From Sycobia sp. Sy_11 (taxonomy: Eukaryota; Arthropoda; Insecta; Hymenoptera; Epichrysomallidae): a stretch of 64,000 nucleotides of DNA. Positions 47,641 through 60,158 of this stretch are shown piece after piece. The translations under genes and the position numbers were made by a program. The notes under the pieces are model-generated. The model was not told the origin of the DNA, did no database searches, and saw only the letters and a program-made list of their open reading frames with translations. How positions within the stretch are numbered: position 1 is the stretch's first letter; each line of letters begins with the position of its first letter. Where the stretch lies: NCBI GenBank assembly GCA_018907035.1, contig JACCIC010000062.1, positions 1,018,501-1,082,500 of the forward strand, written 5' to 3'.

Positions 47641-49495
47641 ATTTAATTTCTTTTTGAAGGTATTGTTATTGTAAACTAACTTAACCATTGCATCATTCTG
47701 TATAAAAGTACGCAATTATAAACTTTATAATATCTGGAAATTAGAACTTTATTAATAGTATAGAACCAAACGTTATGTTATAAATTATGCGTTGCCATTG
47801 ATAATCTTCATTTTAATTTCACAAATAATCACTTTCATAGTAATGTACAAAATTATTACAAATACAAACAAATATACTTCAATTAGGAGTACTCACATGA
47901 GGATTTAATAAAATTCGAAAAACCAAATACTATCAATATAATTATTTTTTTATTATTAAAAAAATCAGTTATTGCAAATCGCAAATCGTTTTACATGCTT
48001 CATTTGAATTTGTTAGATCGATATTTAAATATTTCTCATTTTTTAATAATTATTTTATTTAAAAACTCAATTTCTTTATATAATTGATTTACCAATAAAC
48101 AATAATATTAAAATAACGTAAACTAAAGTTGACTTTGTAAAAATGTATATACTAAATTGTACTTTGTTTATACAAAATTTAAAGAGATTTTTTATTAATA
48201 TGTACTTGACGATTTATAAATTTATTTTAGTTCTTTTTTTCATTTAATGCAATATGTTAATTTTATAGTATTCTGAGATGCTATTATAGGAATGTCATTG
48301 AGTTATCAAGTGATATCATATACGTACTTTAACTTTAATCTTAAAAAAAATATGACAACTCTTGACTTCGTGCGAAAGTATAAAATAAGGTAGATATAAT
48401 TCCTTGATGATTATGCGTAATCGGTTCTGATCTGAGCCTATACATTGACTGATATACTGACCTCTATAATATGAATTTCATAAGTGCTGAATTAAAATAT
48501 ATAAAAAGTCATCAAGTAAACTCTGTATGAGTCAATTATCTTGTTATAATAGCATTTCGAAATTCTATAAATTTAATTATTGAGAGTATTCACTGAATGA
48601 AAGTAATGAAATCCATATTCGTGGCTTATATTTTACATTTTGCATGCTCAAATTCATCAAATTATTTATTGTTGTCGCACTCAATCTCATGATTAACGTA
48701 TTACTATATATAACCGTATAACCGTATTATATATATAACCTTCGGTTATATTCATGGCGTTTTAGTGTAAAATTGACTGAACTTTTTGCTATGTATTTAC
48801 TATTAGTATATATATATAGAAAAATTAAATGTTTCTAAACATTTTCTATAGTCATACACGGAGTTTTATATTAAAAACTGCTTTTTAGACAAAAGTTCCG
48901 GCAGGAAAGAATTTTTTATAGTCATAAATAGTATATATGCTTTGGAAATTTGTCGATAGAGAAGTGATAAATAATTTTTTTCTGATTGAAAATTCGATAT
49001 CCCAATATAAAAGTAAATAGTGTAATGGCCGCGCCATGGTAGCGGTTCTCAAATTCACCTTTGTGGCGCTACCGCGCTACTGGGTACGTGGAGGAAGGAG
49101 GTCAATTTTTCAAATCCGTTTTCTCAAATGGATATTTTTTCCAAGATAGACATTGGTTATAAAAAAATTTTTATTAATCACTGAATTATTTCTAGAGAGC
49201 AATTAGTATTATCAAGACATTTCATATTCAGTAATTAGAGGATTATTATAGTGAGAATATTTACAAATATTCAAGTTTGGTTAATTATTAAATGAACAAT
49301 AAATAATATATAATATATATAATGTACAGAGATATCCTTGATATCCTTAAGATCTACATGATAGCGAATGACTATTGTTAATATTATAACAATTAGTTAA
49401 TACAATTACAAAACAAAAAGAAGAAACAGATTAGAAAAATTGACCCCCAATCTATATTAGTTTGGACATACAAAAGGGATCCCGTATCAACTTTA
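47641..49495. other. AT-rich DNA
   Basis: Nothing supported. A small GC-richer hairpin-like motif lies at 49024-49090 (GGTAGCG and CGCTACC). Confidence 0.4.
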
Positions 49496-49617
49496 AAATA
49501 TGACAATTAATTATTTTTCTCGTGAGACTTACCTGCCTTGCTTCATTCAGATATAAAATGTTTCAGGAAGTAAATAGTTAACTTCCACATCAGGGATGAA
49601 ATAAAATATTACTATAT
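49496..49617. repeat. Partial copy of the 55-kb fold-back repeat
   Basis: The minus strand of 49617-49560 contains GATGTGGAAGTTAACTATTT, and the plus strand at 49505 has ATTATTTTTCTCGTGAGACT. Both match the left arm at 55083-55117. It is an older, shorter copy. Confidence 0.6.
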
Positions 49618-50340
49618 GTAATCCAGTAATTTACATATTTTTTCGATATACCAAGATTTTAAGAAGCAATCGCGAAAATAATTAAACTTTTGATTATTAT
49701 AGGTTAATAAATTATAAATATAATAAGTAAAGTTCGCATTTCCTGCCTGACATGGATTTTACGAAAAATATGAAAGAGACAAACCATCTTTAAAATATTA
49801 TTTATCGAAGTAACTGGATTACATCTTTAAATTGATTTTATTTTCTAGAAAAATAACCATTTTGGATAAAAATGGGCCTTGTATCTGAAATGCTCAATAT
49901 TTTCACCTGGTAATTTCGTAAAATCCATCCAGCGCACCAAAAAGAATAAAGTAATACCAAGTTTCCGAGGGGATCTTGAAGAAGCTTGAAGTTAATTCGG
50001 GACCCTTCTTGTGCGCCCGGACTATGTCGAGAACTATGGAATTACTATCAGTCCAAGAACTGAAAACTACAACGATTTTAATATATTAGGTTTAACAAAA
50101 AAAAGAATAATTTTCGAAATAATTCTCTTGTAACTATGACCATAAAATTTGACATTATATTTATAGAAATAATTCTCTTGTATTTTAAAGTACAAGAACA
50201 ATTATTACATAAATATCAATATTGTACATTGGTCATCCGCATGTTTATGAAAATATAAAATTGTTTGTAGATATTTATGTATAGTTAATTAAGGTTAATT
50301 TCTTCATTACTAAACTAAAATCCAAGTACAGCTTCAAAAC
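49618..50340. other. AT-rich DNA with short inverted repeats
   Basis: GGATTTTACGAAA at 49751 and its complement at about 49917 form a weak inverted pair. No gene seen. Confidence 0.4.
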
Positions 50341-50665
50341 TTTCCATCATTGAATTGTTTAGATCGAATCAATCAAGAGCCTCAGGCACTGTTACAAGCT
50401 ACGCGAAAAAAAACCGTTACATTGATGATGGGGAGAAAGAAAGCTATGAGCTCAATCTTTGTAGCTAAGCGCAGTATATTCGTGAGAAAAATGGTGGGAA
50501 GACCATGCCTGGCAAAGAGAGTAAGGGGAGCGTGTTGCCTGGAGCGTGCACATGCGAATGTCGGGTTTGGGTTCGGCTCGAAATTGGGATTGGGACACGG
50601 CGGAAAGCGGAGGCCGTCGGACTATCTGCATGTATATATATAATTCATTTGCTTTCTCTTCTATT

Positions 50666-50670
<5 letters not shown>

Positions 50671-50746
<76 letters not shown>

Positions 50747-50890
50747 TACACATCCATCGTGCGCGCGCGCGCTCCCATACTACATACACATCACTCGCTC
50801 TGCCTATACTCTTTCATGTCCTTTCCCCTCTCGCTTTTTCTTTCTTACTCTATATAAGAGAGCGTTATGTATATATATAGTCTGATATAG
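50671..50890 (+). promoter_or_regulatory. Candidate core promoter: (CT)n, CpG run and TATA box
   Basis: A (CT)n tract (50671-50746) is followed by a GCGCGC run (50761-50772) and, at 50851-50858, TATATAAG, with transcription start expected about 25-35 bases downstream. The flanks (50500-50640 and 50980-51120) are unusually CpG-rich for the window and may be upstream control and first exon. CT/GA repeats bind GAGA-factor-like and CLAMP-like proteins in flies. It points along the plus strand, toward the two lola exons at 57.2 and 61.9 kb. No transcript evidence is available, and the serine/leucine-repeat frames over the tract are artefacts. Confidence 0.4.
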
Positions 50891-51140
50891 TATACTTTTA
50901 AGTTCTATGTTCTATCAGATACCGCATGTGATTCAGCATACTTTGTTCTTCATCAGCATAACTCGGCATAACACATCGACGTTAACTTGAGTCGTGTTCG
51001 GAATCAGGATCGTGGTAGTCGTGGACCGTCGCTCGTGTTTTTTCGCGCATCGAAATAAAGCACCAACTCGAGCCACAGCCGAACAGCGTGGAGCGTGGTT
51101 ACAGATGCTGAGGCTTTGTTTGCATTAGCTTTTCACGTAT
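50891..51140 (+). other. Possible noncoding first exon
   Basis: CpG-containing sequence downstream of the TATA box extends to a weak donor (CAC/GTATGT at about 51139). The composition returns to AT-rich after it. No long frame is present, so a 5' UTR exon is the simplest reading. Confidence 0.25.
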
Positions 51141-52408
51141 GTCTAATATCGATTGTACCGTTAAACAAGTGTTCAAATATTGAACATATAAACTTTTTAT
51201 CGAATGTGTCTAGTGTAAATGTAGTGAGAGAAAATATTATGTTAAACAGTTATCATTTGCACACTGAATCGTAAAAAAACCTTCTCAATAGGTTAGGATA
51301 TAACCTAAGTGAAAAAGTGCGCTTTGTTAAATGGAAGTAACGAGTAAAGTAAATTCTAGAATAGTGTTTAAAATAGTTTTCAAATAGATAAAAAACATAA
51401 TTTTTAACATTTTTAATACATTCCTTGTGCTGTGTGAGAAAGTGTTGCTATTTATACAGAAAATCTATTGATTTTATATAATAATTAAAACTACTTGTTG
51501 CTCATCAAAAATATAAGTTTCTTCATATTGATCTATATAACAGTATAATGATTGTTTACTTCCTAATGTAAATAATTTGTTTTTTGCTTATTATAAAACT
51601 AACCAGCTTGAGAGTAATAAAGCGCTAATATAATAATTTTATCAGCAGCAATATTTTTGAAAATCAATTCACTAAAATAAATGAAATTGATATTATGAAA
51701 ATGAAGTTGCAAATCATTTAATTTTGTTTTTGTACATACAAAAAGAAAAACACTATTGCAATTTATTGTTTTAGTTAGAGTTAATAGATGTAAACTGTAT
51801 TGTGTATAATTTCTATTTATAAACTAACATCATTAAAAGTTTACATATTATTTTATTTCTTTTTTAAAAAGATAATTGATTAAATTATCAGTAACTAAAA
51901 AAATGTGTTTTAAATTATCTACAATTTCTATCAATTTGGTGCCTAATTAATTGAAGAATGAACCATACATATTTAATAGTTATTATAATTTATTTGAAAC
52001 TACTTGTTTCAAAATTTAATCATAAATAAGAAACTAACTATATTTTACTGTATTTACCTTATGAAATTTATTTAATTTTGTAATTAAATATGATTTATAA
52101 CATAACTTAATTTTAATGAAACACTCAAAATATTTATTTAAATTTAAGTTTTTAAATTAAAGTTGTGCTTATATTGATTGTTGTAAGCTAAACTAATAAA
52201 TATTTTCATCATATAATGGCAGTCAGACAATATGTCCTTGTTTATAATCGTGCTGTATAATCTGAAAGAAAAACTGCTAATAAAAAATACAAATTAATAA
52301 TTAATTAATATATTATTCTTAATAAAATTTATCTAAAAAGATATAAGCTTTGTAAACTCCAATATTCATGACAAAATGTAAATTATTATTTAAAATAACA
52401 GTTGTCAG
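51141..52408. other. AT-rich intronic DNA
   Basis: No gene or repeat recognised. Confidence 0.5.
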
Positions 52409-52458
52409 GTTGGTTACTTTTTGATATTCCTAAAGATCAAGTAAGATGTCCGAAAAGA
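52409..52458 (+). CDS. Candidate small coding exon, weak
   Basis: Between an acceptor (CAGTTGTCAG ending 52408) and a donor (AGA/GTGAGT) lies a 50-base segment. With the two-base entry phase of the lola terminal exons, it reads WLLFDIPKDQVRCPKR. An alternative donor GTAAGA lies at 52441. It is too short to identify and chance is quite possible. Confidence 0.2.
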
Positions 52459-54974
52459 GTGAGTAATAATTTTGTTTTTTTTTTAATTGTTTTTATTTTG
52501 AAATCTTAACAAAGGAAAAATAAAAATATTTGTACAAATAATTTTTAATTTTTAACTGCGCTATCATTTTTTAATTTATAATGCTTTGACATAATATAGT
52601 CAAATACAATTAATGTTTATCAAATTCATCTAAACAAATTAATGAATTGCTAAGTGATATTCAATTATGTGGAAGCATAAAAAATAAAATAACATTAATT
52701 AAAGAATTATACCAAATACAGTTTGGTGGATTTTAAAGAATTTTAAGTAAATACTGTAAACATCTAATTTTCTTGAAATATTTCTATGTAAAGTTATTTT
52801 AAAATAAAGCAGTTTTTAAATTATCAATAATTTTTCAAAATTATTTATAACAAAACTCTTAAAGTTATTTATAACAACTTTGAACAGAATATACATGTAG
52901 AAATAAAAAAATAATAATTTAAATAAATATTCACTTTGTCTTATTTCTTAAAAATATATCTGATCGCAAACTCAACTATTAATTTTTTTCTTCAATTTGT
53001 TAAAATTTCCAAATATATTTTTCTTTTTTTTTAGTTATATATGCTTTACCAAGTACATAATATATCTTCAATTAATCTAATGATCAAGTATAAATTGATG
53101 CAAGACATTTCTTGTAAACAGGTACAAAGCTATTATTTTATATTATTTTATTTATTTTCTTATTTTTCTTAGCTTCCAACAATTATCAAGTAATATCGTA
53201 CAAGGTTTGTTTAACTGAAAATAAATGAATTATGATTATTACTTAGAAATGGTTTAGTTAGTAAAAAATACAGAGTTTAGATTTTTTCTTTGATTATTCA
53301 ATTCAATAAATAGGTAAAAATGATCAGTTTTTAAAACATTTAGTTTTTATAAAGACTAATTTTATATATAAAGTGATATAGGTATTTCTGTCATGAAGTA
53401 TTATTTAAATATTTGATTGATTTTGCTTTGTTAAAGCCATGAAAATTATATTCTATTGCATTTTTTTAAAATGCATACTTCATTGGCGCATATTACTATC
53501 AAACAGATCAAAAATTAGTTTGATCAGGTAATGCAAAGTCAGTGGATTCATTTATCTAAATTAAACAGGAGATTAATGTAAACAAGATGCTTAATATATA
53601 AATATAAATATATTGCATATATATTACGATTAAATTTTTATGAAAGGCAATGGAAATTTTATTTTCAATTTTTTAAAATGATTTTAATAATTATTCTTTG
53701 TTAATAATAGTTAAGCAGCTATAAAAACATCACGAGTATGCTTGACTTTGAGAATGATTATATATATATTTTTCTGTAGGTTTCAAATTTGCAATTTGAT
53801 TTTAGAAATTTAAGATAGCAGATCTAATATAGTAAAAAGAATTTATTGCTTTTCAGCAAAAAGTGTAGAAATTCATAATAAGACATCTAGTAATATTATT
53901 AATATTAAGAATAAAAATTAAAAAAAATGAATTAGATTTAAATATGAATTACATCATAGCAATTGATTCTGTTCCCTTGATCGATTAAAATTTAACTTCA
54001 ACTCATATCTGAAAAGAAAGTTAATCTATCGATCAATCAATTATTCCTAATTAAAACTTTGTTATCTGAAAATCTAGAAAAGAAAAAACAATTTCTAAAA
54101 TACAAGGGAGCTTATATTTTTTATATATCTAATATCTATTGTGATTTTTATTTGTATATCAATGTTTTCTTTTTTTTTGTGGAAGATTTTTGAAGCATAT
54201 CGTTTTTCTATATGGTGTTTATAAGAATCTTTTCTTTCGTTATATTTGTATTTTTTATAAAAATTTCAAAATTATTATATTGATGTTTATTCTACCGTAT
54301 TAACGTATACTCGATAAATATTGCAATGAGATTTATGTATATATTATGTATAAATATATGTAATAACTGGACATTGTATAGAATGTCTTTTGGTGTAAGT
54401 CCTAAATAATCCTTTCACTTTATATTCAACAGAGATTGTGTGTGAAATGCTTCTGAAAAACAAAGTCTAGCATTTATGTTAGTAATTAACCCAATACTTT
54501 TACTGCCTAAGCATGCGACTATTTTAAATTTGATAAAAAACACACTTTATAAAATATTATTTACTTTTTAATCATTTTTAAAGAATATTCTATTATTAAA
54601 ACCATAAAAGGGTTCATTTTAATTTTTAATTTAAATCTAAAATTAATTCGGTTATATCCTTTTTCAATTAATAAGGAATATACAATTAACTACTTTGATA
54701 TGTAATTATATAATGTATGCAATAATCAGAATATTGGTAACCTGAGTAAATTAAATTATAATAACTTACTGTTCATGCATTACTGTATTTACATCATAAT
54801 AATCTGCATTACTTTCTATCTGATTTGTTTCATTTCAGTTCTACACTTATTAATAAACTTGGACAAGATTGGAGCTAATAAAATTACGAAGAAATAGTAT
54901 ATTTTATTGAAGTTGATTATTTGTCATGTGAGACTTACCACCTTCGTCTTCTTCGGATGATAACGATCTGAGAA
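52459..54974. other. AT-rich intronic DNA
   Basis: No gene or repeat recognised. Confidence 0.5.
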
Positions 54975-55290
54975 AATGAATAAAGATAATTCTATCAATT
55001 ACGGTATACACAAGTATTGTAAATACATATAAGTTATTGATAATTACAGAACAATAGATATGGACAATAGTATATTTTATCACCGATGTGGAAGTTAATT
55101 ATTTCTCTCGTGAGATTTACTTTTCCCGCTTCGCTCGGGCGTAAACTGTCTCACGAAGTAAATAATCAAATTTCACTCCAGTGATTAAATATATTATAAC
55201 CAATATCTATCGTTCTATCATTATCAATGACTTATGTATTTAAATATTTTTTATACTATAATTGATAAAATGGTCTTTATTAATTCATAT
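54975..55290. repeat. Long fold-back (hairpin) element
   Basis: Two arms of about 140 bases (54975-55120 and 55143-55290) are inverted copies at an estimated three-quarters identity, with a small loop that itself contains CCCGCTTCGCTCGGG. Paired landmarks are TATTTTATCACC/TTTAATCACTGG-type blocks and CTCGTGAGA at the inner arm ends. A partial copy at 49496-49617 shows it is a dispersed family. It may be a fold-back or MITE transposon, and its transcript would form a long hairpin. Confidence 0.7.
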
Positions 55291-55535
55291 ACTTTAATAT
55301 GTTATTTCAACGAACTATAATCCTGTTTGTTTCAGAAATATATTTTTAAAAAGATTCAAAATTATTGTATCTTTAAATATCGACTGTATCATAAAAATTG
55401 TAAATAATTAAATAAATCAAAATTTGTTAATTTGATTGTATTTATTTTGATGAATAAAACATTGCTCTAACCGAAATTCTAGCAAATATTTTTTAATAGT
55501 AATTATAGCTATTGCACTTTATAAAATAAATATTG

Positions 55536-55585
55536 TATTGTTGTTGTTATTGTTGTTGTTATTGTTGTTCTGGTTATTATTATTT
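55536..55585. repeat. (TTG/TTA)n tail repeat
   Basis: TTGTTGTTA-type trinucleotide repeats directly abut the 3' end of SINE copy 3 and are probably its tail. Confidence 0.8.
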
Positions 55586-55772
55586 GTTATTTAACGTCGT
55601 TCTATTTATACTGCTAAATAGCGGTACTAATCAGACGGAGGTATACAATGTGCTTGTAAACAAAGCACATACAAATTTTTACAGCGGTGTTTGTGTCAAT
55701 CAGCCGAGACCAACATTTGCACCTTGACTTGACCTCGGACCACCAACTTCTAGGCCTTCGCTTTAGCGATTG
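55586..55772 (-). mobile_element. tRNA-derived SINE, copy 3 (5'-truncated)
   Basis: Read on the minus strand, it has ATCGCTAAAGCGAAGG, a mutated anticodon region, GGTCTCGGCTGATTGACACA and the body to GACGTTAAATAAC, then an (AAC/AAT)n tail. The first 12-15 bases of the head are missing and a small duplication lies before the B box. A target duplication was not clear. Confidence 0.8.
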
Positions 55773-56108
55773 TAATACTATTTGTACTATTATTTGTTTT
55801 ATATTTTCTCATAATTATTTTTTTTTCGCTTAATCATCATTTTGCACAAACAGGCGATAGGATTTGACATGAAATTATGTAAATATATTAATGACATGAC
55901 ATTTAATAAATTATATAAACATTAACTCCACCATTCATAAAAAATTGAGTTTATGAAATTAAATAAAATATGTACAGCTGTGTAAAATTGAAAATGAAAA
56001 CTAAAATTTTTTAGGGAACATTGATATAATGTAATTATAGTGATAAAATGGTATATAAATTTAGTTAATAATTTTAATTTTTAATATTCCCATTGCTTAT
56101 TTGTTAAT

Positions 56109-56164
<56 letters not shown>

Positions 56165-57200
56165 TATCTAAAATTAATAATTATGTAATAACAAGTGCTT
56201 GACAATTAGTTCAATAATTATATTTAATTGCAATAACTGTATATCTAAAAACTTTTATACTTTTCCAATTGTTTCTACAAACATCATTGTCAAAAATCGG
56301 CAAGTGACAACTAATTTAAAAGCAAGAATGAACTATTAATCATAACTAATAATATGTAGATAAAATTTATTTATCAAGAAAAAATACATTTTTTGAAGAT
56401 TTTAGACATGTTTTTTAAACATGAATTCTAATAATTATGTACATTAAATTTTGTGAATAAACCTATTTTTATTAATTAACAAGCATTTAGTAATTTATTT
56501 AGCAAGAGAAGTATTTAAAATTTTCTTGATTTCTTTTACATCTTTTTTGGGCGGCTAACTTTAATTCCTTTAAAATAGCACATTGTATTTTGAGTTTTTG
56601 TCGTTCTTTTGTATGTAAGTGGTGCTGGTATTATCTTTAAAGTTAAAGCTATACTCATTTCTGCATGTTTAACATTATTCCCATTTCTTATAGTTAATAT
56701 ATTATTTATTTTATTTATTATCTCAAATATATATTTTAATCTAAATTTTATTTTGATAATATTAATAGATTATATTAACATTCGATCACAATAGCTCATG
56801 GTTTTTACGTCATGTAAAATATATTTATATTAGTATATTATTTTTTCGCATGCTTAAATTGGGATTGTCCATATAATTTCATTATTATTTCAGGTTATTA
56901 ATTTTAACTGTAGGGCAATATCTATTTATTTTATAATAGGAATGGTCTTTGGTTAATTTATATGTATAATAATTTGAAGCATAAACAATAAAAATATTTA
57001 ATAAATTTATTAATTTATTATAGTTTTAGTATAACGTTCTTTTCGATTAAAAAAAATGGTCAATTATATATTTCAGAACTCAATGAAATATATAAAATAA
57101 CATTTTTCCTCGAATATGAATTTTTTCATTTACTTTCATTTAAAAGCTTTAATATATAGAATCTGTTTTTCTGATGAAAATATTATTTTCTTTATTACAG
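55773..57200. other. AT-rich intronic DNA with (TA)n at 56111-56167
   Basis: No gene seen. The last bases (TCTTTATTACAG) are the acceptor of the next exon. Confidence 0.5.
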
Positions 57201-57649
57201 GAAAGACTAGTAGACTTAGCATGATCTCCTTGTTACGTCGTAACAGAAAGAAGAATAAAATTCAACAGAGACCATTAACCCGCAACCATTTGAGTGATCA
57301 GCAAGAGCAAAGAAATAAAAATCTTGAAAACTACAATGAAAATTCTTTAGATAGCCTTGTTTTTGCCGCTTCACTTGGACTAGTATCGACTCATCAACAA
57401 CCATCTAAAGATATAAAGTCAGTTGTACAAGAACTGCAGCAAAACCAAAAACAAGAACAGCAACAACAGATGGAATTTCACTGTCAGTTTTGTGGAAAGG
57501 GTTACAAATGGAAGAGTACAATGAGAAGACACGAAAGCCTCGAGTGTGGTGACAAGCCGCCATCTTTTCAATGCCCTCAGTGTCCTTATAAAGCAAGACA
57601 AAGAGGAAATCTCACAGTACATCTGAAACGACACCATTTGAAGGCTTAA
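57201..57649 (+). CDS. lola: lola-type alternative C-terminal zinc-finger exon 2
   Basis: The exon starts after TTTATTACAG (57200) with two bases of a split codon, then an open frame of 148 codons to TAA at 57647-57649. A basic start (LLRRNRKKNK) is followed by a Gln-rich stretch (57420-57475). The C-x2-C-x12-H-x4-C finger begins at 57482 and the C-x2-C-x12-H-x3-H finger at 57572, with CPYKARQRGNLTVHLKRHH at the end. The K-W-K-S-T-x-R-R-H-E and R-Q-R-G-N-L-x-V-H sequences are highly typical of Lola C termini. No BTB domain is present. The open frame runs upstream of the acceptor to 57116, but that part is AT-rich intron. AATAAA lies at 58005-58010. Confidence 0.88.
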
Positions 57650-60158
57650 TTTCTTGACTAATAATGATATTTTTTTAAATTGTACATTTTTTAATTCAAC
57701 TTTTGTTGACTTACCATGCTTATGCACTATGTATATTTATGGAAAATGAGATCAGGATATTCCCAATTCTTTATTATTGTTTATTATTAAGTATAAAATT
57801 AAGTTTCCTATTGAAAAAATGAATATTGAAAGTATTGAAGAGCGATAAGCAGGCGCAACAAACTCTTCAAATATTGAACTTTTGAATAATTTTGTATTCA
57901 TCTGTTTGATGCAGTCGTTACTAATTAATATGCTAATTTAAGTTCTTGTAATACGATTTTTATAATTTTTTAGTAATTATAAATTTTACTATACATTCAC
58001 AAATAATAAATTATTAAAAAGACTTTGAACATGAAACAATTTTTTCTTAAAATTACTTACAAAAATATATTAAGAATAATAATAAATATGTACTTATTTG
58101 ATACTGCATTTTTAAAAATAACTTAAGCCTAAATATTCAACATTATTTAAGCTTTTATTGTGAGCGTATTGAAAACTGAAAGATTTGTTTTTTGAAATGA
58201 TATAAACAGTATATCTATATATCGGTTTGGCAAGGATTTTACATTAAAATGAAATATTTAGATTTATAAATATTTTCATAACTATTAATTCAATAAGTAA
58301 AGATTTTTTATAAATTGCATTTAATTTGATAGTTTTAAAAAATGTCAAGTATTATTATTTTATTTATTTATTTATTTATTTGATATAGGTAATATTAAGA
58401 AAAAATATAATTGCAACCATTATTTGGGATAATTTTTGAAAATATATTCTAGCTATTTTTATTAAAAAGGGATAATATTAGTTATTATAGAATTCATATT
58501 TCTGTTAAACAATTTCTTTAATTGTAAAAAAATGCCGAATTCAGAAACAATCGAAAACGGTATATATTTTGTACATTAGATAATAGTAATGCTAAATACA
58601 TTAGTTGTGTCACACTTCGGTCTCACCTCACGAAGTCATTCGCATTAACTTTATTGTAAACATTTTCATTATTTAAATAAAATTTTACAATAATTAAATT
58701 GAATATTCAGAATTTAAATGTTCGAACTATTGAAACTTATTATGGCTTTATTAATGTATTTTTTAAAAAAAGTAAACATTATTTGTTAAAAGAAAATCAT
58801 TCGATCTTATACAAAAATAGAATTTATTATACTTAAAAAAAATTATTGGTATCAAATAAACGATTATTTGAATAGTCACACATACATTATTTATTTGTTT
58901 TACATAAATAGTTTAATGATTTCAAAAAACATTAATTTGATTTTTCTAAATTATTTTTCATAATATGCATATCGGTTTATCCTTCTATTTTAGATTTTTT
59001 TGAAAAGAATTGTCCTAGAATTATTTGAAGAAAGATGCATTTGAGCCTGACTAATGAATTAAGCTCAAAATTATATCATCATTAGTAGAATTTCAAAATT
59101 GTTTTATTTTGTTTCGAATAAAAGCGATAGCAATTTATTCTGAACTTCTATGCGTCTTGTGTTAATATATAATTCAAAAAACATCGCCCACAAAATATTT
59201 GTATTGTAAACAAAATATTAGTCTTTTTATGAGTAAAGAAAATGTTTCTCTTATTTTCGAAGATATTAAATTAATCAAAAACTATCTTTAATGAAAACAA
59301 CAATAGTATATTTCGTCAAAATTTAATTATATTAGTATGAATGAACTGGCGATAAAATTTTTCATAATATTCGAACACTGATATATATATATATATTATT
59401 AGGATTAACTAATTGAATATTTTATTAATCATGATTTGAGAAAATATTTAAAAAATATTTTCATAACTCTGGAGTATAAAAATGAATAAGTTTTAGCTTC
59501 TTTATATTAATAAATAACTTATGTTAATAGATAATAAATTAATTCCAATAGCCTAGTATTTTTCGATTGTAGGTATGAGAAAATTTTTACATCAATGAAG
59601 ATATCCTGCTTCTCTTGCGCATATTTAGTAAATAAATATATTTTTATATATTTATTTATAATGGATTTATAAAATAATTATTCACAAATATGACGAAATA
59701 ATTTTGAACCAAAACATTTTTTAAAATTTACACATACCATATAGATTTTGTAAACATTGATCGCATACGTGTGTATTTGTGTTCTGTAGTTGTACATTTT
59801 CGTAATGTATAATTTGGATATGTATAATACCAAACTGAAAATAATTGATTAAGCATTCTTTGAAAGATGAATCGATAGTGTAAGTTTGGTTTTGTAATTT
59901 ATATATTTAAGCCTTAAGAGGATTCCATAAAAACATATTTTTTTACCAGACTTTTTAACAATGTGCTTAGTAGAAGAAGTATATGCATTTGAATATTTTT
60001 TTATTAATTTGTTTGTACAGTACTTTTTGAATAAATAAAATTATATATTAAAATGCTTACGATGAATCGTTTTTTGTAACCTTTGTAATTTTAATAACAT
60101 AATTAATAATAATAAATACTATCTTAATAAAATATACTGATATGTTTTATTTTTTTAG
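57650..60158. other. 3' UTR then AT-rich intronic DNA
   Basis: AATAAA at 58005 may end exon 2. An (ATTT)n stretch lies near 58357-58382. No further gene or transposon recognised. Confidence 0.45.

Noticed and set aside
50350..50885. Long plus-strand open frames with Ser/Leu repeats
   Set aside because: They are translations of the (CT)n tract and the CpG-rich flank in different frames and have no domain.
1284..56167. TA-rich tracts as CRISPR or satellite arrays
   Set aside because: They are simple dinucleotide repeats without spacers, in a eukaryotic context.
57216..57727. Minus-strand frames opposite lola exon 2
   Set aside because: They are shadows of the finger exon; the plus frame has the conserved fingers.
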